Assembly (NCBI GenBank): GCA_029747585.1 | Contig: JAPEVF010000928.1 | Span: 1 to 17,583, forward strand | DNA length: 17,583 nucleotides | Origin: Pleurotus djamor | Lineage: Eukaryota; Basidiomycota; Agaricomycetes; Agaricales; Pleurotaceae | Reading direction: 5' to 3' | Part shown: piece by piece, positions 1 through 8,700 of the stretch | Layout: every line of letters starts with the position of its first letter | How positions within the stretch are numbered: the first letter of the stretch is position 1 | Notes under the pieces: model-generated | What the model saw: only the letters and a program-made list of their open reading frames with translations | Databases searched by the model: none | What the model was told of the DNA's origin: nothing | Made by a program: the position numbers and the translations under genes

Positions 1-967
1 GTTGCTCGCGAATATCTGGTCGGATCCTGCGCTGGGAGGGATGAATGCGGGGACGTCGCCGTCGCAGGTGCCGCCTGTGATGATTGGGAATGGGACGCCG
101 TCGTCGTTTACGAAGAAGAGCCCCCTGCAGGCGACGTTTGGTGGTCGATCGCTGACCGCGGATGATCCACTGCTGCTCTCACCGACGAATGCGAGTGGGG
201 CGTTCCTCCCTGGTGTGCATCAGCATTATCTGGATTCGAAAGCGAAACAGCAGGCGAACGGAGGAGGTGTTGGGTTGGGACCGGCGCTGGGGAGGGGAGT
301 GGGGATGAGGAATGCGAGTGGGCCGGGCGTGTATGGGAATGGAGGAGGAGGAGGAGGAGGGGCAGCGACACCGGCGGGGATGAGCACGAGTATTGGGAAT
401 TACCTGCAGAGCGGACCGGGGATGGGCGTGCATACGTTTACGCGTGCGACGCCGTATGATCCTGGATTGCAGACGATGCAGGCCCCGGCGACGGCTGCTC
501 CGACGATGAATGTGCTTCATCAGGGTCAGCAGCAGCAACAGCAGCCACCACAGGGCATGGGCATGGCGAGTCCGACGACGAGGGCGTTGCAGACACATGC
601 GCCTGGACAGAGTCTGCCGCAAGGGTTGGCGGCGGGGTACTCGAGGATCCACGCGCTGCCCCCGCCGAAACCGATCGTGTCNCCGGGCTCGTCGACGGGC
701 GGGCTGGGGATGAGTGTGAGTCCTGGCGTGAGGGCAGAGTGGGCGACGCTGGACAATCCTGTCAGTGCTGGCATGGGCATGGGCATTGGCGTGGGTGCGT
801 ACGAGACGTATTTGAGCCAGCAGCAGGCGAGTTATCTGGCGGCGAGAGGGCCGCCCCCGGGCTTGGGGATTTCGCCTGGACGGCATGTGAGTGTGGGCAA
901 GAATAGTGTGGCGAGTCCGTTGAGGGGTGTTACCAACGACGATGATCTCTTTGACATGGAGAACTGA
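1..967 (+). CDS. 3' part of a Gly/Met/Gln-rich protein of unknown function (5' end outside window)
   Basis: The frame is open from base 2 to a TGA at 965-967, giving about 320 residues; the true start lies left of the window. The protein is low-complexity throughout: a poly-Gly tract from a (GGA)n run near 340-360, Met-Gly repeats (GMGMGIGVG), Gln-rich runs (HQGQQQQQQ near 521-545), and many Ser-Pro and Thr-Pro pairs. It ends in an acidic tail, DDDLFDMEN. No folded domain, membrane segment or catalytic motif is visible. Such tails occur in fungal RNA-binding and regulatory proteins, but nothing here proves that role. Codons favour G or T in the third position. The single N at 682 falls in a TCN codon (Ser whatever the base) and the frame continues across it. 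No intron is needed. Confidence 0.8.
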   Translation, partial: LLANIWSDPALGGMNAGTSPSQVPPVMIGNGTPSSFTKKSPLQATFGGRSLTADDPLLLSPTNASGAFLPGVHQHYLDSKAKQQANGGGVGLGPALGRGVGMRNASGPGVYGNGGGGGGGAATPAGMSTSIGNYLQSGPGMGVHTFTRATPYDPGLQTMQAPATAAPTMNVLHQGQQQQQQPPQGMGMASPTTRALQTHAPGQSLPQGLAAGYSRIHALPPPKPIVXPGSSTGGLGMSVSPGVRAEWATLDNPVSAGMGMGIGVGAYETYLSQQQASYLAARGPPPGLGISPGRHVSVGKNSVASPLRGVTNDDDLFDMEN

Positions 968-1214
968 TCCATTGTCAACACAAAAAAGTTTTTCCTTTCT
1001 CTTTCACTTTTCTTTTCTTTCTCTTTGATCTACGATGACTCTCTGACTCTCTCAACTTATTTATATCGCGATTTTTATGACGAAAGTATAACGTTTAACG
1101 TTTTAACGAAGCGCATTTGTTTGTAGTTGGGTACGCATGTTGTAATGTAATGTTGTTTCCATCATCATCATCAACCACCACATCTTTTCATTATTTTTTC
1201 GTGTTCAGCCCGCC
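968..1214 (+). other. Intergenic region: 3' UTR of the first gene and leader of the kinase-like gene
   Basis: There is no coding signal. A T/C-rich stretch (about 990-1060) follows the stop codon. An AT-rich part with AACGTTTAACG-like repeats lies near 1090-1110, and a pyrimidine-rich leader with CATCATCAT repeats precedes the ATG at 1215. The two genes are co-directional and only about 250 bp apart, so terminator and promoter must share this stretch. No clear TATA box is seen. Confidence 0.6.
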
Positions 1215-2208
1215 ATGTCGATACGCACGATGAGGGTTATCTTCCCTACAACCTGGCCGGGCTGGCATACCGAGGAGTTTCTGCTGTACGAGGCCGTCCC
1301 GTCGTCCCCGGATTCCGTGTCCTCGTCATCGTCATCGGCTTCATCATCGTCATCGTCTTCGCACCCGGGACTGGTACAGCCTGTTATGACCATCCATGTC
1401 GATGAGAATCAGTCGACGGATTATGGTTCGGATTCGCCTGTGTTTCATGGGAAACTCACTTCTTCATCCTCTACATCTTCCTCCATCACATGTACCTCTT
1501 CGACATCCTCCTCATCCACATCGTCATCACGCCATCAACATCAACAAAACCCGATCCACGTCGTCCTCAAATTCGCACTACGCGCAGATCTGATTCCCGA
1601 CCTCGTCGCAGAGTCGTTTGTATACCAAGGTCCTCTCCTGGGGCTCCAAGGAAAATCAATACCCCGGTCGTATGGCCTTTTTGAAAATGCACCCGACGAA
1701 AACAATGATGATGGACAGAGGGCCGTTGCGTGTCTCGTATTGGAAGATTGGGGTGAATGTCTGAAAGTCCCGTTTGCGGCGTTGGATATGCCACTAAGGT
1801 GTGTCTCTACCCCTTCCCCCACCCCCATACCTTCATTTTTGTGTGGTATGTTTGAGAGGTATGAGTTGTTATGTTCATTTTTGGCGATTTTGTTGGCGCG
1901 GTAGGTTGAAGATTTTGCATCAGTTGGTGGAGATACATAATCGGGGGTGGTGGCATGGCGATTTTGCGGAGAGGAATGTGTTGGAGAGGGAGGGGGAGGT
2001 GAGGATTATTGATTTTGGGGAGATGGAGGTGCATGCGTGTGCGTTGCAGATGAAGACTCAGGCGGTGACTCAGGCGGTGACGGAGAGGGTGAGGAGGGAG
2101 TGGTGGAATGGGAATGGGAAGGAGAAGGAGAGGCCGGTGGATGGGAGAGAGTTTGGGTGTGAGAGGCTTTGGGAGGTTTGTACGACGCTTCTGGCACTTT
2201 GGAGTTGA
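1215..2208 (+). CDS. Protein kinase-like protein (fungal HGD-type), two exons
   Basis: Exon 1 is 1215-1798 and exon 2 is 1905-2208, joined by a phase-2 intron 1799-1904 (GTGTGT...GTAG); the product is about 295 aa. The N-lobe has VVLKFALR (candidate ATP-site Lys), then AESFVYQ and GLQGKSIPRSYGLF, the usual E..Y...L..LQG..P...G.F pattern of mushroom kinase-like proteins. Exon 2 carries the catalytic loop HGDFAERNVL (HxD...N) and the metal-binding IIDFGE, so the active-site residues are present. It then ends early with GCERLWEVCTTLLALWS. Low-complexity Ser tracts coded by TCA/TCG repeats interrupt the N-lobe (about 1318-1360 and 1458-1527). The ATG at 1215 is the first in frame and precedes the conserved region. 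Substrates are unknown. Exon 2 has almost no C on the + strand, unlike exon 1. Confidence 0.75.
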
Positions 2209-2922
2209 ATTCGATCGCGATGCCATGAGTACTCCTGAGGGGCGCTCCTTTGGTTATGTAAGCCCTCCACTATGCACGCAGCTTCTTGGAACGAAGATAC
2301 GTACAACTTGAATCAAGTGCACCCGTGGTTCGTACATATCGCGTTGTTGAACTCTTATGTAAAAGTGAAACAACAGAGACAGCCAGGCCTGGGTAGAGGG
2401 CGGTTTGTGGTCTCTACTCTACCAAGCATCTCAATAGTGATACGCGATACGTGGCAGCACACAGCGTCGAAGACTATGTGCAGAGCTGGAAAGAAATCCA
2501 AAAGGAGTGTTACGCTGATTCGCAGCCTTCGGTACACGTGAAGATTGGCTGGGGCATGTTTTGTATTTTGCTCAGCTCGCCTGGGTGGAGAAGCTGGGAA
2601 GAAAGGCCAAAAGCGGTTGATGGAGGTCAAAAATGAGTTTGGAAAGTGTCACGGCCAATCTCGGTATGGAGAAATTCAGGCGGCTACTGTTTTGTATTTT
2701 GTTTAATCCACCTGTGTGGGCGCTAACCGACTTTGTAGTGAAGGATAGGGGCTGTGCGATTCTGGAATGCATTCGAGACCAAAGACAATGTCTGAGCAGG
2801 TCACTGAGAGGGCTGGAGGGGTGTTTTGGTTTTTGTACGGCAGCTTGAATTGGATCGCGCGGCGCACAGGGCTGACGGATGGCAAAAAACCCAGAGGATT
2901 ATCACCCAGTATGTCTTATTTC
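2209..2922 (+). pseudogene. Decayed sequence, possibly remnant of another kinase-like gene
   Basis: No long intact frame exists. Short readable pieces include one around 2451-2530 (VEDYVQSWKEIQKECYADS) and, in a different frame, 2617-2703 starting LMEVKNEFG and ending in a stop. The KNEFG plus downstream Gln/Tyr pattern recalls the region before the kinase domain in some Agaricomycete kinase-like proteins; this is a weak resemblance only. A 14-bp direct repeat (TGTTTTGTATTTTG) occurs at 2557-2570 and 2688-2701. Unlike the next block, this stretch still contains many CpG dinucleotides. It could equally be random intergenic DNA. Confidence 0.25.
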
Positions 2923-3045
2923 TGTAAGGGGACTTACATAATGCACCAGCCATGCACTATAACCCCTACACCAAAAGGGTGCAATGTCAAGCTTGTCTTG
3001 ACATGCTGGCTGGGGGTATATAAGCAGCTGCAGTGTCCCCTAACA
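2923..3045 (-). repeat. LTR copy 1 (123 bp)
   Basis: It runs from TGTAAGGGGACTTACATAA to GTCCCCTAACA. The ends form an extended inverted repeat (TGTAAGGGGAC against TGTTAGGGGAC, 10 of 11 matching). It contains GGGGGTATATAAGCAG, a TATA-box-like element readable on both strands, and an internal palindrome TGTCAAG...CTTGACA. It contains no CpG. Confidence 0.85.
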
Positions 3046-3321
3046 CCATCCCCCTCTCAAGGATCCACATGACCTCATGTGGGCAACTGGTCACAATACC
3101 TACCCCCAAGGGTTACCCAAGTTTCCCACACCCAGGCTTAACCTTGATGGATATACCGGTTCAGGGAGGCTCCTGTATCCCCTCAGGGACTAGGGATCTT
3201 TTCCCCACGGGCAAGAAGTCATGTGCTTGTCACATGTCAACATCCAGTATTCCAAGATGACTTCACAGAGTTCTTGCCTACAACAGGAATTGAACCGGCA
3301 TCCACTGGAAGCTTGACATTA

Positions 3322-3443
3322 TGTAAGGGGACTTACATATGCACCAGCCATGCACTATAGCCCCTACACCAAAAGGGTGCAATGTCAAGCTTGTCTTGAC
3401 ATGCTGGCTGGGGGTATATAAGCAGCTGCAGTGTCCCCTAACA
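3322..3443 (-). repeat. LTR copy 2 (122 bp)
   Basis: It matches copy 1 except for one missing A in the ACATA(A)TGC segment and one A-to-G change (CTATAACCCC against CTATAGCCCC). Its TG...CA ends and TATATAAG element are conserved. Confidence 0.85.
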
Positions 3444-4064
3444 GGTCCTCTGTAGTCCTCAGGACCAAGAAGCAAATCCTGACATTGATGTTGATGATGC
3501 AGATAATTAGATGGCACCTGTATTTATTTCTCATATTACCATCATACATTCTTGTGAATTCCAGTGAATTCCACTCATTTCCACTCCCCATTTTGAGTGG
3601 ATAGTTTTCCAGCCAGATCCAGCCAAATTTGCAATGGATCACAAGATTGACCTAGAAACCATTCATCTATTTTCACCTGGATTGTGATATTGGTGAGCAC
3701 TGCAAATTATCTTTGCTACACCACATGCCTGCAGTCCTGGGATATTCCCTGAAGCCAAGTACCAACTTCATCTCCAGCAGATAGTTAGATTGAAGGGAAT
3801 GAACTAACAGGATTGGTGTGTGTGAAATATCCAGTCCACTGAGGTCCTATGCATTCCAGTCTGTTGCTATGTCAGCTGGACTTTTTCCAGCTTCATGTGG
3901 TTGTATCTATGGACCAGATGATTGACTTACAAATATGTCATACGGGCCACTGGGGTTACTGTAGGTATGCGTATACAAAGAAAAATCACAAAGAGACTCA
4001 CTTCTGAATATGAGAAAAGGCCAAAGGATCTCAATACATGTATGTATGTATGCATCTAACTGAA
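3444..4064. other. Non-coding AT-rich, CpG-poor stretch
   Basis: I see no gene on either strand. It lies downstream of the MSH4 stop codon on the minus strand and probably includes its former 3' UTR. A short CATA/TGTA microsatellite occurs near 4036-4052. CpG is almost absent, as in the neighbouring blocks. Confidence 0.6.
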
Positions 4065-5274
4065 CTAAATGTTGACTAGCAGTTTAGCAAGCTCAATTTG
4101 AACCTTTTGTAAGTATTCCACAAGATCTTGTTTTGGAAGGGTGGAGTACTTCATGGCTTGTGTAAGCTGGGTCTTTAACTGATTTCCAAGCATAAGTTGG
4201 AGATAAACATTTCATCAAAGTTTCTCAACATACTCTGATGAGCAACTTTCTTTGTGCTACAATCTTCATGCTCCTGCTCTTGTTTGATAAAGAGTAGAGT
4301 TTCTCTATTTGCTTTGATGCTTGATAAGCTGGTGTTGTGACATTGCTTGGAAGGTCTGCCAACACTGCCAGATTCAAGCCTTGGAACTGTTCAACATGGT
4401 CTCAAAGTCAAAAATAGTAGGTAGGCACACCATAATGATCACAACTTTCCAAAGGACCATCAGTGACCCTGGCACAGAGTCAGGAAGAAACTAATACTGG
4501 GAGAACATGTTGGTCCTACCTGTAGGAAAAGTCCAATGCCACAGAGTTTGATGCAGGGGTCTGTGATAGCATTACTTAGGTGTCTAGCCATGTAGTATCT
4601 CTTGGCTTACCATGGCTGCCAGATGAAGGCTAGATAGATACAATCAGGACTTAGCAAGAAATGCTGATAGGCCAGTGTCTCATAGGGCTTACTTTATGAT
4701 AGTAGGTTTGACATGGAGTAAGTCAGTGAGTTGAACAAAGTGCCTGTGTAAATAAATAGTAAGTCTGTGTAAACCTGCATTGATTGGGAGGTAGGTTACG
4801 TTGCAAAAAATGTAAAGGACTTCAAGAGCAATCAGTCAACAGTTAGCCGGCTGACCGTGATGTTAAATCCCAAGAAGGGAACTACACCTTCTGGTTTATG
4901 AGTCCTTCGGCAATTGCATAAGCAATTCCAACACCCTCCTGGGGAGATGTTCCTCTCCCAAGCTCATCCATGAGCACGAGTGAATTGGAAGTTGCCAAAC
5001 CTAAGTATCAGTTCAGTTTTAGCTTCATGGTCCGAGGAGATAAGACCCACCCAGTATCATAGCAGATGTCACCATTTCTGCTCCAAAGGTACTCAGGCTT
5101 TTCTCCATATCATCATCATTGGACAGTCTACTGAGTAGATTATCATGAATGCTATATGTGACACACTTATTCACTACCCAAAGACACCTGGAAAGATCTT
5201 ACTGACCTAAAGCTAGCGTATTCTGCTGGGATAAAGGAGCCACATAGAGCCATGATAGTGAGCAGTCCAACTTG
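4065..5274 (-). pseudogene. MSH4: 3'-terminal fragment of the meiotic MutS homologue MSH4 (ATPase domain without P-loop), ten exons
   Basis: MSH4 pairs with MSH5 to stabilise meiotic crossover intermediates. Ten minus-strand exons join in frame: 5274-5207, 5151-5051, 5000-4888, 4819-4800, 4743-4693, 4629-4611, 4560-4520, 4468-4431, 4379-4234 and 4166-4065. Nearly all introns are 50-73 nt with GT...AG ends. The spliced product (about 230 aa) shows QVGLLTIMALCGSFIPAEYA, then SRLSNDDDMEKSLSTF, the Walker B/signature segment [28 protein letters not shown], the late DHYGLNLAVLADLPS motif and a C-terminal helix ending at TAG 4067-4065. Extended SNDDD and CGSF.PAEYASF resemble MSH4 more than other MSH proteins. 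The P-loop (GxNMxGKS) and everything before it are missing: the STAND gene ends only about 480 bp upstream. The 3' splicing pattern is intact, so truncation seems recent, or this tail is still transcribed. Confidence 0.85.
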
Positions 5275-5748
5275 CTGTAACCACGCAAGTGGATGCTCAC
5301 TGTGAATTTTTCTGGGTTTTTGTATGTCTACAATATGTAGGAGCAGTTTTGCCAGCCTAACCACCGCCATGGCGGCGAAGTGTAAAGACAAAACTACCAT
5401 TGGCAATTTATATTGGCATTTGGGATTCAAAATTCACCTTCAACAATTTCCATAGTGATTGAAAACCCTGCACAAGGAATGTCTTGTATTATAGAATGGG
5501 ACTTATGTGTGTTGAAGAATATCAATCCATGATGGACTCACCTCCAGCACCTTCCAGTGGACTGAGAAATCTAGTAATTCAGGAAGACACTGTGATTCTG
5601 AAGTTTGTTGGTGAAAAAGATGCGAAAAGTATTGACAATACAAGAAGATTCATTGGATTGCCTTCATCACCCAAATAACTGTTTTCTGTATATTTCAGGG
5701 TCTGCATCCCATAGACAATGAAGGACAAGTCAATTAACAAAGTCAATA
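5275..5748 (-). pseudogene. Spacer between STAND gene and MSH4 tail, possibly with decayed MSH4 exons
   Basis: No intact exon joins the first MSH4 exon. On the minus strand, weak traces suggest older MSH4 sequence. In about 5640-5540 there is FSHLFHQQ...LPELLDF, which resembles the region before the MSH4 ATPase domain. Around 5465-5425 there is ITMEIVEGEF followed by a stop, in the place expected for the ITGxNMxGKS P-loop. These are tentative. Another minus-strand frame (5430-5275) is open into the QVGLL exon but has no recognisable motif. A GC palindrome CCGCCATGGCGG (5364-5375) stands out in otherwise CpG-poor DNA. Confidence 0.3.
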
Positions 5749-8700
5749 CTACTTCTCGCTTTGTCCAAGTAACTTTTGTATGCAATGATAAGCTGTCTGC
5801 CACTCATCTGACTCCTTGTTGATGCCATAGCTTTCTAAGTTGAGTACCATGATTTTATGAGCCCCACTGATGGAGACATATTTTTTCATTGCTGTATGAT
5901 CATATAAGAAGCATGAATTGTCACTTTCTTTGCCTCGGAATGCAGGGGGAATCCAGCATAGACGCCTCTCTTGCCATTGATCCACCAACCATCCTTCTCG
6001 CTGAGTATATTGCTGTTTCTGATACTCAAGTGGCACATCTTCATCTCCCACATCCATAACTTTCTTTAAATGAAAGTCAACAATATACCATCTTTCAACT
6101 GTGTCACCACCTTCATTCTCCAAGAGCTTGAAATAGACATATTGCCCATTCAAGGAGACACCTGCCAATCCCCTGGGGCAATAAGAAGTTTCATGCCCTT
6201 TCCACCTTGGGTGTATCAAGCCACCTTTCTGGCCTAGCAAGCCTAGAGATATTTGAGAGTTTTCCCTTGTCAACATATTGATCAGAAGGATGGATGTAGC
6301 ATCCATCAATGCTGCAACATATTGGCCATCCTTGCTTCCCACAAGTGAACATCTTATGGCAGGTGCAGGGATACTTGTCACCAGTTGGTTTCCAATTGTG
6401 TACCATAGTTCTGCCTCTGCCTCATTCACTCCAACATCTACAGCCATGAATTGCCCATCTGGTGAGATGACCCACTCAATGTTATGGAATGATGTTTGTG
6501 GTTGTTCATTCACATCCCACAATTGTAGCATGGAGTCCTGCCCCCCAGATACTAGGTTGTTTCCATTGGGCGAGAAATCCATATCAAAAATGGTATGGGA
6601 CACTGTGTAGATGGCAACACAGATCTGGTCTGGTATTGACCATATGCGGATTGTTTGATCAGATGAACTTGATGCAATGAGGCATTTCATAGGATTGACT
6701 GCTATGCTGATGATGGGCTGGGTGTGTCCCTCAAATACATGGATACATATTTGTCCTTGCATCCTCCAGAGGCGTACAGTGTGATCCACTGAACCAGACA
6801 CAAGATGATTTGAGCCAGGTATAATCTTGATGTCCTCCACCCCATCTTGGTGCCCCACCAACTCCCCAAGGACACTATATGTATCTGTACTATACAGGAT
6901 GATCTTTTCTGCCTGAGCAATGGCAAAAATCCCGCTGTCTATGGACCAGTCCATTCTTTCATGGCGCCCTGCAGGAAATGCTTTCAAGACTCCACCATCA
7001 TGGTCAAGAACTTGCAGACATGTTTTGTTGACCTCTGGGAGAGCAGTGAGTACTGCAATGCTCTGCACCATGTTGTGACTGGCAGATGCCAGAACTATGC
7101 ATAACACTGGTGTGCCTAGTGTGATCACTTTCAAAGGTGCTCCTGATGCAGTATTCCATATTCTTATTGTCTGATCAAAGGATCCAGAGAATATTGTGTT
7201 GTCATTGGGTGCAAATAGGATTGTCAGCACTGCTCGTGTATGGCCAGAGAGGGTCCGGAGGAGAATGCCCCCTGANGGACTCCCAAATGTTGATATGACA
7301 GTCATAACAGGTGGATGCAATCCATTGGCCATTATGAGAGAACACAACATTTCGTATAACACTTGGATGACCTTCCATCACACGCAAGCATGCACCCCAA
7401 CTTGCATCTGGACCAGCAAGCACATCAAATTCATTGTCAATTTGATCTGCATATGTGCTTCGGAGGAGAGATTGAGTTGGAGAAAAGGGGAGACCAGATA
7501 TGTAGACTTGGAAGGGACATATCCTAATGGCATCCATGAATGTAAGAGCAAAGCGATAGCCATCATTTATAAGTGTTCTTGTATCACCATCCACCTGGAC
7601 AAACACATGAGAGTGAGTAAAATCCAATAAAGAGAATGATTGTAAGGCTACCTTGTACCAATGGAAGACTTGTTTAAGCATGGAGACTGCCATGTCAATG
7701 CGGCCAAGCATTCCTAGGGCTTCCATCCAATACAACATCTTGGCACCTATAAATCTTGCTAATAGGCTCACTGACTCAGGTGATGGAGATGAGTTGCAAA
7801 GGTGGTAAACCCAGTGAAGACAAGAGTATTGCACATGGGATGGAATTGAGGTTGCCAGACATTTGTCCAAATCTAGGATTTCACTCCTAAAGACCTGGGG
7901 ATCTTCAAGGTTGCATATATTCTTTTTCAGGTTGTTGCCAGATAGCAGGGTTTCCAAGCACTTTCTAGCCAGGTAATCATGACCATGAAAGGAGGGGTCG
8001 GTGCTTATCTTGGGAACTTTGCATCGTTCAGGGTCCATGAGATACTGGGGGAAACTTGCATGAAGGAGACGAATTGGGAGGAGCTTGCCAAATGTCAAGA
8101 CTGACTCAAGGCGGCAAAGCACCTCATTCAGGATTGAGCCATCTACTTGTAAAAGCATGCCAAGATGATGAGGAACCAGTTGATCTTGGATGATTGCAAG
8201 TGCGCCCAGAACCACGGGAATTGCAGGACCCAAGTCAGGATGACGGAAGTCATTTCCAGAGAAAGCATTCTGAAGGACAACATCATATAGACCATCAAGT
8301 GTATCAACATTTAATGGATGGTTGAGAACCAGGTCGAGGGTTTTGCCTAAGTCGTGCTGGTATCGAGCGAGAAACTCGAGAGCAGTAGATGCGTAGATGA
8401 AGAGACCCCCAGCGGCATCGGTCAGCCTCTCTACAGCATCATTTTGTACCGCCTTCAGCTTCTGCGTTATGCCTAGCTCCGTCAATCGGATGTCAAAGAA
8501 TCGCTTGATATCATTGCGGATGATGTTCATAGGGATGGCCGTGAGCTGGTAAGGTCGAGGTCCTGATTCCCATTCTACTGACTCAAATGCACTTTGTATA
8601 TGATATTCAGGTCGAGAGGTGAGGAACAAGCGAAGGGGAAACTGAAGGGAGCGCATGCGCTTGAGCAGGAGGTATAGGAAGCCTGGGACTTGATCTTGTT

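Larger units (their letters stand above)
2923..3443 (-). mobile_element. TRIM-like miniature LTR retroelement, 521 bp, non-autonomous
   Basis: Two near-identical direct repeats (2923-3045 and 3322-3443) flank 276 bp of non-coding DNA. The repeats start TG and end CA. Read on the minus strand, a purine tract GAGAGGGGGATGG (3058-3046) lies immediately upstream of the downstream LTR, as a polypurine tract should, which suggests minus orientation. A tRNA B-box-like GGTTCAATTCC (minus, 3296-3286) lies near the other LTR, but I cannot assign a primer-binding site. No gag or pol remnant is present. The flanking pentamers (ATTTC left, GGTCC right) do not match, so no target-site duplication is visible; recombination or decay after insertion may explain this. 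The LTRs differ by one indel and one substitution, so the insertion appears young. Confidence 0.75.

Noticed and set aside
179..886. Minus-strand open frame of 235 codons opposite the first gene
   Set aside because: Composition (Arg/His/Pro-rich, many runs of RRR and SSS) is that expected from the reverse complement of Gly/Ala/Gln-rich coding; the plus frame ends naturally and fits better.
1846..1904. Alternative 59-nt kinase intron with a better GTATGT donor
   Set aside because: It would put exon 2 out of frame (immediate TGA). The donor at 1799 gives the HGDF...DFGE frame.
3286..3296. tRNA gene or SINE suggested by the minus-strand B-box GGTTCAATTCC
   Set aside because: No A-box at proper spacing and no cloverleaf arms; it lies inside the LTR element interior and may relate to priming instead.
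5484..5678. Plus-strand open frame of 64 codons in the MSH4-STAND spacer
   Set aside because: It has no recognisable domain and lies opposite possible decayed MSH4 sequence on the other strand.
2923..8335. Helitron or other large capturing element carrying MSH4 and STAND sequence
   Set aside because: No Rep/helicase, terminal hairpin-CTRR, terminal inverted repeats or target-site duplication could be found at the block edges, and the right edge lies inside a continuous gene.
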